From Novipirellula galeiformis (GTDB taxonomy: Bacteria; Planctomycetota; Planctomycetia; Pirellulales; Pirellulaceae): 64,000 bases of DNA. A program made the position numbers and the translations under genes. The stretch lies in the NCBI RefSeq assembly GCF_007860095.1, contig NZ_SJPT01000011.1, positions 96,011 through 160,010 on the forward strand, written 5' to 3'. Below are positions 38,148 to 46,414 of the stretch, in pieces. Position 1 is the stretch's first letter; every line of letters begins with the position of its first letter. Under the pieces are notes generated by a model. The model saw only the letters and a program-made list of their open reading frames with translations, ran no database searches and had not been told where the DNA came from.

Positions 38148-38213
38148 TTGATGGTTCCGGCGCATACGGCGTGCACGAAACCGAGCGGGGCCTCGTCTCG
38201 ATCACAGGACTCC

Positions 38214-39254
38214 TTACATCGCAACACGGTGTCGTCCTTCATGTAAAAAACTAGTGGTCCGCACCGCAACAAGAATCATCGCGTCCCGTTTGACTTGATC
38301 GATTGCCCCGCCGAGTCGCAGGTTCAATTCACGGCACCGCTCGATCATCTCTTGGATCACTTGATCGATCGTGTAGGTGTACTCCCCCGTCCAATGCGCC
38401 ACGATGGTTCTTAATTCGTTGCGAATCTGGCTCAAAAAGGCGGCCGCGGTCACGTTTCGACGATGGGCTTCTTCGGAGGAGAATAATTTGCACAAATCGA
38501 CGTCGTAGATGCTGGGATAATCGACGCCATAGTGCTTGCGTTTGCGTCGGTAATGGGTGCGAAGCGTTCTCCGTATCCGGCCCACCGAGTCGATCGTTCT
38601 TCGGTTTTGGACCAAAGGTGGCTGGCCCGCAATCGACTTCATGAATTCGTCGACGAACTCGAGTTTTTTGATGGCGGGCCAATCGCGATAGCGAGTCCGC
38701 CAGCGCGTCCCCGGACGCAACCACACCGCAAACGTTTCGGCAAAGTCTTCCAAAGGATGGGCTTGAGCGTACCACATATCCAAATTCAGCACGTAGTCAC
38801 GACTCGACGGCGTCGGTTGGTAATAATCGGGATAGGGCTCCGAGGGGCGGCCAAATAGTTCGCGGTAACGTGCTTTGCGTCGAATACGAAACGCCGTATC
38901 AATCGCGTGCCCCGCCTCGTGTCGCAAGATTTTCATGCACCAAGCCTGGGTCCCCCCCTCGACCTCGAGCAATTGCTTTCGCTCCAGCCGCGCCAATCGC
39001 GGATTGGCTAAATAGAACGGAATCGCGATCCCGGGAATGTCATCGGGCGAGAACCAATCGTCGCTGAGCCAACAATGCGGCCGAAAATTTAACCCCCGAC
39101 TCGCCAATTCCTGGTTTAACTGTTCAATTCGTTTCTGCAGCGGCGTGCCACGAATGGAAAGCTTCAAATCGCACATCCGCATGTCCAACAACTGCTCGTC
39201 GGTTAATTTCGACAGCGCGGGCATCGTTGAGAGATTTGGCTTTGGGTTTGCCAT
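38214..39254 (-). CDS. putative zinc-binding metallopeptidase paired with an ATP-grasp ligase
   Basis: The protein (346 residues from the ATG at 39254; a TTG at 39278 is an alternative) has HEAGH at residues 112-116 in ILRHEAGHAIDTAFRI, and a downstream motif DFAETFAVWLR (about 171-180), giving the gluzincin-like HExxH...E pattern. No signal peptide or membrane segment is visible, so it is cytosolic. The C-terminal third is helical and basic. It precedes the ATP-grasp ligase gene. Peptidase-ligase pairs of this type are known from amidoligase families, in which one adds and the other trims a peptide; substrates remain unknown. Confidence 0.82.
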   Translation of the reverse strand: MANPKPNLSTMPALSKLTDEQLLDMRMCDLKLSIRGTPLQKRIEQLNQELASRGLNFRPHCWLSDDWFSPDDIPGIAIPFYLANPRLARLERKQLLEVEGGTQAWCMKILRHEAGHAIDTAFRIRRKARYRELFGRPSEPYPDYYQPTPSSRDYVLNLDMWYAQAHPLEDFAETFAVWLRPGTRWRTRYRDWPAIKKLEFVDEFMKSIAGQPPLVQNRRTIDSVGRIRRTLRTHYRRKRKHYGVDYPSIYDVDLCKLFSSEEAHRRNVTAAAFLSQIRNELRTIVAHWTGEYTYTIDQVIQEMIERCRELNLRLGGAIDQVKRDAMILVAVRTTSFLHEGRHRVAM

Positions 39255-39282
39255 TTCACCGTTTGTGCAATGAACCAATGGG

Positions 39283-39415
39283 GCTAAGCAGCTGGGCAGG
39301 AGTCTTTCCGTATATTAGCCGTTTTGGCGTTAGCCACGGTTCCCACGTTCAACCGGGGCTAACGCCCAAGCGGCTAATGGGATTTCTCCCAATGATTCCT
39401 GCCTATCTGCTTAGG
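39283..39415. repeat. family A palindrome, copy 2 (full length)
   Basis: A full-length copy of the family A palindrome begins ctaagcagctgggcaggagt and ends ctgcctatctgcttag. It lies in the 220-base divergent gap between the metallopeptidase and MnmE-like genes, so it forms part of both promoter regions. Confidence 0.85.
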
Positions 39416-39475
39416 ATCAGAAGGAAGCAGTGGCGTCAGTTTATTCAACTTGCGAGATTTGTTACCCCTAAAACG

Positions 39476-40732
39476 ATGTCTTCTAAAAAAAACTGTGGTG
39501 ATGGCAAGGCCGATCTTCACGCGGCGGCGTCGTGTGACGGAAATGTTTGCACGCGACTGACCGGTGCGGGACGCTCGGCGATTGCGGTGATTGGCGTCGG
39601 TGGCCCGGCGTCACGCGCGGCGGTGATGCAATGCTTTACTGCGGCATCCCCGCGTGAATTGAAGTCCAACGAGATCCGCTACGGCGATTGGCACGGCGCG
39701 GTTGCCGAGTCGTCGCAAGCGGCGATTCCAAGTGAATCGATTGTCGTGATCATGCGTCACGAGGATCTTTTTGAAGTCCATTGCCACGGGGGCTCCGCCG
39801 CGATCGATCGCATCCTCGCCGATCTAGAGCAGGTTGGCATCACTCCGGTCGACAACGCAGCGTGGCCGCATCCTTGGCCCATCGCATCGCCGGACGCGGT
39901 TGCTCGTCCCCTGCTGATCCGCGAGGCCACGGACACGCTCACCCAGTGCCAAACCGTGCGAACGGCTGCCGTAGCAATGGATCAAGTCCGTGGTGCAATG
40001 CACGATTGGGCCGTAAAGTGGCTTGGAGTTTTTGCGGCCCGTCGGGATGCTGATCGCGCTGCCGACTTGCCTCTTGATCGCGGAGCGATTAACGACCATT
40101 TGACGGAGTTTCACGGCGAGGTCCAATCGATGCTGGACTATGCCTCGGTCACGATGCGATTGACGGCCCCCTTTCGCGTCGTATTGGCGGGACGTCCCAA
40201 CGTGGGGAAAAGCAGTCTGATCAATGCCATCCTCGGTTACGACCGCAGTATCGCAACGCCCGTGGCGGGGACAACACGCGACGTCCTGCACGCCGAAACG
40301 ATCATCGATGGACTTCCCATTCGGCTGAGCGACACCGCCGGAATCCACGACAGCGACGAGTCGATCGAGCGTGAAGGGATTAGCCGTGCGCTTCGTGAAG
40401 CGAGCACGGCCGATCTAGTGCTGGCGATTCAAACCCCCGACACCCCGGCGATCGTGAAGGGTGATTCGCAGGTTCCCCAGATCGAGGTGCTCAACAAAAG
40501 CGACTTGCTCCGCGGGTCCGCAGCGAAGGATGTCATACAAACCGTGGCAACGACCGGCGTAGGGATCGACGTTTTGCTCGCGGCAATCGCCAATCGGCTG
40601 GCCGACGCGTTTCCGCCACCCTCCGCTCCCGCGCCGCTCAACGAGCGACAGGTTCGTTGCCTAGAAACGCTGCGGAGCACGACTGAAACGCTAGCGCTTC
40701 GCATCGCTTTGGGAGAGTTGGTCGAGGGTTAG
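39476..40732 (+). CDS. mnmE: MnmE/TrmE-like GTPase lacking the C-terminal CxGK
   Basis: The frame is open from 39227, but that part crosses a repeat; the ATG at 39476 gives 418 residues. The N-terminal domain is MnmE-like but divergent (TGAGRSAIAVIGVGGPASR, EVHCHGGSAAIDRILADLE). The G domain is intact: P-loop GRPNVGKSS (239-247), switch I GTTRD (265-269), DTAGI (286-290) and NKSD (340-343). The protein stops at LRIALGELVEG, where normal MnmE (about 450 residues) continues to a final Cys-x-Gly-Lys that acts in tRNA wobble-uridine modification. No such motif occurs downstream in any frame. MnmG is not adjacent. Confidence 0.85.
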   Translation: MSSKKNCGDGKADLHAAASCDGNVCTRLTGAGRSAIAVIGVGGPASRAAVMQCFTAASPRELKSNEIRYGDWHGAVAESSQAAIPSESIVVIMRHEDLFEVHCHGGSAAIDRILADLEQVGITPVDNAAWPHPWPIASPDAVARPLLIREATDTLTQCQTVRTAAVAMDQVRGAMHDWAVKWLGVFAARRDADRAADLPLDRGAINDHLTEFHGEVQSMLDYASVTMRLTAPFRVVLAGRPNVGKSSLINAILGYDRSIATPVAGTTRDVLHAETIIDGLPIRLSDTAGIHDSDESIEREGISRALREASTADLVLAIQTPDTPAIVKGDSQVPQIEVLNKSDLLRGSAAKDVIQTVATTGVGIDVLLAAIANRLADAFPPPSAPAPLNERQVRCLETLRSTTETLALRIALGELVEG

Positions 40733-41036
40733 GGCAAGTCGGGCTGGGGCTGGGCGGGGCTCGAAGAAGCAGGGTAGGGCAGAGCGAGGCAAGGCAGGGG
40801 GGGAGTTCCGGATGTTCCCAAGCGGAGCAACGTTTTTGTGCTCTCTAGACATTCCTACCAATGACGTCGGATTCAAGCCGTAGTTACGTTCGCCAGCACG
40901 TGGACCACCGCGAACGCGACGGTAGCGACATCAAAAAAAGCCCGTTTGAATCGAGTGCCTTTCAATACTGCTCTGGCGAACAGATTCATGGCGAACAGAT
41001 TCAGCCCATCGGTGGTCCAGATGCGGCAAGGGAGGA
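40733..41036. repeat. intergenic stretch with family C copy 3 and a G-rich run
   Basis: The first 70 bases are a G-rich purine run (gggctggggctgggcgggg, later cagggggggag). Family C copy 3 occupies about 40858-40936 (tgacgtcggattcaagccgt, then agttacgttcgccagcacgt, ending gacatcaaaa). No gene is seen. It lies between the convergent MnmE-like and response-regulator genes. Confidence 0.7.
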
Positions 41037-41549
41037 TCAGCGAAACTTGGGACCCTTTTCCAAGACTTCGCGATAAAGTCGCCTGAGGGTCGGGGAAATC
41101 TGCTTTGCGGATTCGATCGGCTCCTCCGGTCTCCACAGGAATTCATCGTTCTTGATGCTCGCCAAATCGTGAAGTCCGCGAACGACCCGCTGGGTCACTT
41201 TTTTATTCAAAGGCTTGGCCAAAAAGAACGTGCCGCCCGCTTCATCGACAAAGGAGCGAATGTCATCGTCGCGGAGGCTGCTGATCACGATCACCGGAAT
41301 CGATTGAAAGTCGGTGGATGCGTGTTTTCGTAGCGAGCAGAGCAAGTCGAGGCCACTGGCCACCGGCATTTCAATATCACTGACAATCAATTGAGGGTGA
41401 GCGTGGTTCACGGCGGCCCAGGCATCACAGCCATTCGACACGGTGGTGCATTTGTACCCACACTCTGTGATCCAGGCACGCAATAACTCACGCGATGCGC
41501 GAAGATCGTCCGCAATGATGCAGCGGGGAGGCGTTGGTGTTGCAGGCAT
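41037..41549 (-). CDS. single-domain response regulator (CheY-like)
   Basis: From the ATG at 41549, 170 residues hold a full receiver domain: IIADDLR (acidic pair 14-15), the phospho-acceptor Asp58 in LIVSDIEMP, VISS (about 88-91) and Lys112 in FLAKPL. A 45-residue helical tail follows with no DNA-binding motif, so output is likely through protein contact. It is divergent from the KaiC-like/histidine-kinase pair across a 640-base gap. The frame is open to 41708, but the first 53 residues look like non-coding translation. Confidence 0.88.
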   Translation of the reverse strand: MPATPTPPRCIIADDLRASRELLRAWITECGYKCTTVSNGCDAWAAVNHAHPQLIVSDIEMPVASGLDLLCSLRKHASTDFQSIPVIVISSLRDDDIRSFVDEAGGTFFLAKPLNKKVTQRVVRGLHDLASIKNDEFLWRPEEPIESAKQISPTLRRLYREVLEKGPKFR

Positions 41550-42192
41550 ACTCTTACCGTCGAGCGTTCGGCGTTGAAGGGGAATTTCAATCGATCTAGC
41601 AATCGCCGTGCCGAGTAAGGAATTTCCACCAACGGCACGCCATCTGCACTTAGGCATCGGTTCGACCGGCGGCGGGAGTCCTCCGCAGCCGGTCGCGGGG
41701 GAGAGCAAGCGGTCGCGAGGAGGTGAATGTTGCGGAATGTCGCGATTCGCCAGCGGAATTTCCGACGGAATTGCCAGCCAACGACGGTCGTGTTATCCGG
41801 CACCTCCCTACGGTCGACATTCGCGTCTGGCAGCGCCTAGAACAATGCAAAAAATGGCATTCAGGGCGGAGGCGATGATGACCGCTTGGGAGACGAGGAT
41901 GGCTGGGGCGAGCCCGCGCGGCGGCTCATCATCCACGACGACCGATTTGCCACCCTTGCCAGCGAACGCGCGATGGCCGAAAGGCGTGGGGGTTCGTTTC
42001 GAAGCAATGCTCGTCGAGGTGCGGGGCTTCGAGAACCTCACTTCGGCGGTTAAAATGCGTGCTCGGTTGAACCCGAAGTCGACAATCATAGTAACATTGG
42101 CTCGCAAGTGTCTCGACGTGATCGTTGATGATCGTTGCGATTCAAAATTGATACCGATGTGAACCACAAAATCCATCGACGAGGCCCATTTG
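41550..42192. other. long divergent region upstream of the KaiC-like operon
   Basis: About 640 bases separate the receiver gene and the KaiC-like gene. A 184-codon plus-strand frame (41608-42162) and a 150-codon minus-strand frame overlap here but have no family resemblance or coding-like composition. The region probably carries the promoters of both transcription units; I could not pick out one strong promoter. Confidence 0.4.
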
Positions 42193-43716
42193 ATGAATCT
42201 GTCCGAGCAACCCATTGACCGTCGAATTAGCACCGGCATCGCCTCGCTCGACGTGATCATGAACGGCGGCTTAACGGAAAATCGCCTTTACTTGATTGAA
42301 GGTTCCCCAGGGACCGGCAAGACCACGTTGTCGATGCAGTTTTTGCTTGACGGTGTCCGCAAAGGGGAGACGGGGCTTTACGTCACATTATCGGAAACCA
42401 AACGCGAGCTCGAAGGGATTGCTCGTTCCCATGGCTGGTCGCTCGACGGGATCGAAATTTACGAGCTAGTCGATCCAAGCGAATCGATAGAGTCGCAAGC
42501 CCAATACACGATGTTCGAGCCGTCGGAGATTGAGCTCGGCAGCACGATCCAAGGAGTACTAAAGAAGGTCAAAGACCTTAACCCCTCACGGGTTGTCTTG
42601 GACTCGCTCTCGGAGATGCGTTTGCTGTCGCAAGGTCCGCTTCGTTATCGACGGCAAATTTTAGCGCTCAAGCAATTTTTTGTCGGACGAAATTGCACCA
42701 CGTTGATGCTGGATGATCATGGCGGTTCGGAAAGCGACCAACAATTGCAAAGCATTGCCCATGGCGTGATTCGATTGGAGCAATTGCTCAGCGATTACGG
42801 TGGCGAACGACGCCGGTTACGGATCATCAAGCACCGTGGTTGTGATTTCATTGGCGGAACTCACGATGTTCAGCTCACTCGTGGAGGGATGAAAGTCTTT
42901 CCACGAAAGACTTTCGAACCGGTCGATGGGATCGTTAGCGAGCAGCAACGCAGCAGCGGCAACGAGGCGCTCGACGAATTGCTCGGTGGCGGCTTGATGG
43001 CGGGGACCAGCGCGCTGTTGTTGGGGCCGGCCGGGGTCGGGAAATCATCCACCGTCACTCAGTACGCGGTGGCCGCAGCAGAGCGAGGGGAACGCGCTGT
43101 CTTTTTTCAATTCGAAGAAAGCCGGCATGCGTTGATGTCCCGCAGCAAAGGACTCGGGCTCGACTTGCAAAAGTACATTGATGCCGGGCTAATCGCCATC
43201 CATCACTTGACTCCCGGCGAAGTTACGCCCAGCGAATTTGCTGACTGCATTCGCAAAGCGGTGGAACCGGACGACCAGGGGCGGGCCGTGTCCGTGGTTT
43301 CGATCGACAGCTTGAATGGCTATCTCAACTCGATGCCTCACGAGAAATTCCTGACCATTCAACTTCACGATTTGCTGCAGTATCTTGGTCGTCGAGGGAT
43401 TGTTACCTTGGTGGTGGTTGCCCAGCACGGCATGTTGGGGCAATCGATGCAGACTCCGGTGGATACCAGTTATTTGGCGGACAGCGTGATTCTATTTCGT
43501 TACTTTGAAGCGGCGGGCGAGATTCGCCAAGCGATCTCCGTGGTGAAGAAACGAACCGGAAGTCACGAACGGACCATTCGCGAATTCAAACTTTCCGACC
43601 ATGGTTTGGTTGTCGGTCCTCCGCTTCGCGAATTCCGCGGCGTTTTGGCAGGGACTCCTGAGTACGTGGGGGACCAGCAAAGATTGTTGCAAAGGAAAGG
43701 CAGAACGAACGCATGA
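42193..43716 (+). CDS. KaiC-like dual RecA-fold ATPase
   Basis: The ATG at 42193 gives 507 residues; a gagg lies about 12 bases upstream. Two RecA/KaiC domains are present. CI has Walker A GSPGTGKTT (37-45) and SETKREL; CII has Walker A GPAGVGKSS (278-286), the catalytic glutamate pair FEES (308-309) and VSIDSLNG. The C-terminus IREFKLSDHGLVVGPPLREF matches KaiC. At the cyanobacterial autophosphorylation site (Ser431-Thr432), my by-eye alignment gives Ser426-Tyr427 (DTSYLAD): the serine is kept and the threonine is a tyrosine. There is no kaiA or kaiB nearby. The stop overlaps the histidine kinase start. Confidence 0.9.
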   Translation: MNLSEQPIDRRISTGIASLDVIMNGGLTENRLYLIEGSPGTGKTTLSMQFLLDGVRKGETGLYVTLSETKRELEGIARSHGWSLDGIEIYELVDPSESIESQAQYTMFEPSEIELGSTIQGVLKKVKDLNPSRVVLDSLSEMRLLSQGPLRYRRQILALKQFFVGRNCTTLMLDDHGGSESDQQLQSIAHGVIRLEQLLSDYGGERRRLRIIKHRGCDFIGGTHDVQLTRGGMKVFPRKTFEPVDGIVSEQQRSSGNEALDELLGGGLMAGTSALLLGPAGVGKSSTVTQYAVAAAERGERAVFFQFEESRHALMSRSKGLGLDLQKYIDAGLIAIHHLTPGEVTPSEFADCIRKAVEPDDQGRAVSVVSIDSLNGYLNSMPHEKFLTIQLHDLLQYLGRRGIVTLVVVAQHGMLGQSMQTPVDTSYLADSVILFRYFEAAGEIRQAISVVKKRTGSHERTIREFKLSDHGLVVGPPLREFRGVLAGTPEYVGDQQRLLQRKGRTNA

Positions 43717-45731
43717 AGTCTGACCCGATCGGCGTCGAAAAATCCTCGGTCAGTCAGCGCGTTGCCATTCTTGCACCGACACCGCAGGACGCGCACGTTT
43801 GCGGCAAAATTCTAGGCGATGTTGAAATCGAAGTCGATTTTTGTCAATCGATCGATGAATTCTGTAAAATCATCGCGGCCGGGGAAGGTGCGGCATTGAT
43901 CGCTCAAGAGCATTTGAGCGGTGATGCGATCGATCGCGTTAAACGCGTCCTCGACCAACAACCGGCATGGTCGGATTTTCCGGTCATCGTGCTGCTCACG
44001 CTTGGCGAACAGTCGGCCCAGACGATCGAACGTCTGTTGTCACTGGGCCACGTTACCTTGCTGACTCGTCCCTTGCGTGTCGCCGTCTTCGTCAACACGT
44101 TGCGGGCACGCTTGAGAGACCGATCGCGACAATATGCGGTCCGCGATCTATTGCGCGAACGCGAAAACACCACCGAAAAATCTCGTCGCGATGCACGACG
44201 CGTGAAAATGGCACTGCGCGCCGGCGGAATGGGGGCTTGGGAGTGGAGTCATGACCATGTGTTTTGGTCGCGAAAAATGTTCGATCTGCTCGGCTATCCA
44301 CTGCATACCCAACCCTCCACCCAAGCGGTGCTGGATCGGGTCCACCCCGATGATCTCGACGAGTTGCTTGAAAAATGGCACGCTGCGACAGAGCAGGGCG
44401 ATAATTTTCAGCACGAGTTCCGTATCGAACATCCCAAACTCGGAGAGCGTTGGTTGGCGTCGATAGGCGAAGTGGTCTCGTCGAAATCAGGCAAGACGCG
44501 GCGGTTCGCAGGAATCAATTGGGACATCACCGAACAACGTGAATTCGAACGATCGTTGCAAGACGCACGTCTCCAAGCGGAGGTCGCCAACCGATCGAAA
44601 AGCGAATTCCTTGCGAATATGAGTCATGAAATTCGTACCCCCATGACCGCCATTATTGGCTACGTCGATCTGATCGCCGAATCGATCCACGACGAACAGA
44701 CGCTTGACTACATTCGCACCATTCGCACCAACGGCTCGTTCTTGCTGGACATCATCAACGACATTTTGGACCTCTCCAAGATCGAGGCGGGGAAGTTCGA
44801 CGTGCTGCCAGAACAATTCGCCCCCAACCGGTTAGTCGAAGACGTGTGGTCGATCATGGGGGTGCGAGCCAAGGAAAGCAATATCGAGCTTGAAGTGGAA
44901 TACGAGGGGTTGATCCCCAGTCGAATCGAAACGGACCCCAAGCGGTTAAAGCAAATTCTGATCAACTTAGTGGGCAACGCCATCAAGTTCACCGATCGAG
45001 GTTGTGTGCGGTTGCAGGTCCGATTTGATGTCGCCGGTGATGGAAAAATGCACTTTGACGTCATCGATACTGGGATCGGAATGACGCCGCGACAAATCGA
45101 GAAGCTGTTCCAACCTTTTTCTCAAGCCGACACGACCGTCGCCAGAACGTTTGGTGGCACGGGACTTGGATTGGCGATCTCGAAACGTTTAGCCAAAATG
45201 CTCGGTGGCGAGATTTCTGTCGTTAGCGAGTCTGGCAAAGGTAGCCGCTTTAGCGTCACAATCGATCCTGGGGACATCCGCAACGCCACGTTGATGCAAC
45301 CCTCGTTGACGACTCATCCCATCAACTATGATGCGTTCAAGCAACCCGATTCGCTCCAATGCCGCGTTTTGATCGTCGACGACCGGCGTGATATTCGCTT
45401 CCTAAGCAAACGCATTTTGGTCAAGGCCGGTGCCTCCGTCACCGAAGCCGAGGATGGCCAAGACGCGGTGGAGCAAGTTCAAGAAATGCTCCGCAACGAT
45501 CGCTTGGTGGATCTGGTTTTGCTCGACATGCAGATGCCGCGTTTGGATGGCTACCGAACCGCCGAGCAACTGCGCCGCATGGGCTTCCAAAAACCGATCA
45601 TCGCGCTCACCGCCGACGCAATGCAGGGGGACATGACGCGTTGCATCGAATGTGGTTGTAATGGATACCTCAGCAAACCGATCGACGCGGAAATGTTGGT
45701 CGAAAAGGTTCGGGAATTGACCCAGTCGTGA
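43713..45731 (+). CDS. PAS hybrid histidine kinase coupled to the KaiC-like ATPase
   Basis: The 672-residue kinase starts inside the KaiC-like gene's stop (ATGA). Domains in order: a receiver-like N-terminal domain (about 15-135) that lacks the phospho-acceptor Asp, a coiled linker, a PAS domain (about 165-275; GAWEWSHDHVFWSRKMFDLL), HisKA with His305 in NMSHEIRTPM, HATPase (GNAIKFTDRG, DTGIGM, GGTGLGLAISKRLA) and a C-terminal receiver with Asp605 in LVLLDMQMPRLDGY and YLSKPID. No membrane segment is present, so it senses a cytosolic signal, perhaps through the KaiC-like partner. The single-domain receiver across the divergent gap is a likely phosphotransfer partner. Confidence 0.93.
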   Translation: MKSDPIGVEKSSVSQRVAILAPTPQDAHVCGKILGDVEIEVDFCQSIDEFCKIIAAGEGAALIAQEHLSGDAIDRVKRVLDQQPAWSDFPVIVLLTLGEQSAQTIERLLSLGHVTLLTRPLRVAVFVNTLRARLRDRSRQYAVRDLLRERENTTEKSRRDARRVKMALRAGGMGAWEWSHDHVFWSRKMFDLLGYPLHTQPSTQAVLDRVHPDDLDELLEKWHAATEQGDNFQHEFRIEHPKLGERWLASIGEVVSSKSGKTRRFAGINWDITEQREFERSLQDARLQAEVANRSKSEFLANMSHEIRTPMTAIIGYVDLIAESIHDEQTLDYIRTIRTNGSFLLDIINDILDLSKIEAGKFDVLPEQFAPNRLVEDVWSIMGVRAKESNIELEVEYEGLIPSRIETDPKRLKQILINLVGNAIKFTDRGCVRLQVRFDVAGDGKMHFDVIDTGIGMTPRQIEKLFQPFSQADTTVARTFGGTGLGLAISKRLAKMLGGEISVVSESGKGSRFSVTIDPGDIRNATLMQPSLTTHPINYDAFKQPDSLQCRVLIVDDRRDIRFLSKRILVKAGASVTEAEDGQDAVEQVQEMLRNDRLVDLVLLDMQMPRLDGYRTAEQLRRMGFQKPIIALTADAMQGDMTRCIECGCNGYLSKPIDAEMLVEKVRELTQS

Positions 45732-46414
45732 CGCGGCAGCGCCCGGATGCCGGTCGGTATTCCCGGTCGCCCGATTGGTTCCCGGTTTCGAACGCCGTTT
45801 CGAGCGTGCCCAGCCGGTCCAAGTTCAGCCAGACGGGCCAGACGTAGCCAGAGCTTGGCTAGAGCTTGGCTAGAGCTTGGCTAGAGCTTGGCTAGAGCTT
45901 GGCCAGAGCTTGGCCAGAGCTTGGCCAGAGCTTGGGCTGCGTCTCCCCTGAAGCTCCCTGTGCCCCCGAGAGAGCTTCCGATTCGAGCACACGCCTTTCG
46001 TTGAGGCCCGCTCGACTGGGTTGGATCACGCTAGCCCCTCGCGTCGTTGCAGCTTGAAGTTGGAGGCTTCCGCGGTCGCTCGCTGGCTTGTTTCTGGCTC
46101 AGCCAAACTGGGTAGACAAATCGGCGGGAGAGAGACCCGCCGACAGCCTGGACTGCGGTCCACGAGGCTCCGGATAAATCGTTTTATCTGGCAATTATCG
46201 CTAAGCATTTTGATGCGGACGATCGGGGAAAGCGGCAAATCACGCGTTTGATGTTAAGCCTGGTAAACCTTGCGGCGTGCCTCCCAAAGTCATCAAGCGA
46301 ATGAGCCGATTGTTCCGATGCAAACAGCCATACCGGTGATTCCGGTATTTGGGCAGCGGGCGTTGTGGAGTCCGCTGAAGATTGTGCATCCGAAAGATTC
46401 GGGTCTAGGGATTT
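45732..46414. other. intergenic region with the 11-bp tandem array
   Basis: About 680 bases follow the hybrid kinase. Apart from the tandem array at 45850-45936, a few small open frames occur with no coding character. An agggattt stretch lies just before the HtrA-type start at 46415. Confidence 0.4.
45850..45936. repeat. tandem array of an 11-bp unit, about eight copies
   Basis: The unit is agagcttggcT or agagcttggcC: four T-ending, then three C-ending copies, then a final variant agagcttgggc. The spacing of 11 bp is close to one helical turn. It lies about 120 bases after the hybrid kinase stop codon. Confidence 0.9.

Noticed and set aside
39227..39475. Longer MnmE-like start at 39227
   Set aside because: The extra 83 codons run through the family A repeat and overlap the divergent metallopeptidase start.
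41608..42162. 184-codon plus-strand frame between the receiver and KaiC-like genes
   Set aside because: Low-complexity content rich in Gly, Ser, Pro and Arg, no family resemblance and opposing overlap with another open frame; it likely results from GC-rich DNA.
45850..45936. CRISPR array
   Set aside because: The units are 11 bp with no spacers, so it is a simple tandem repeat.
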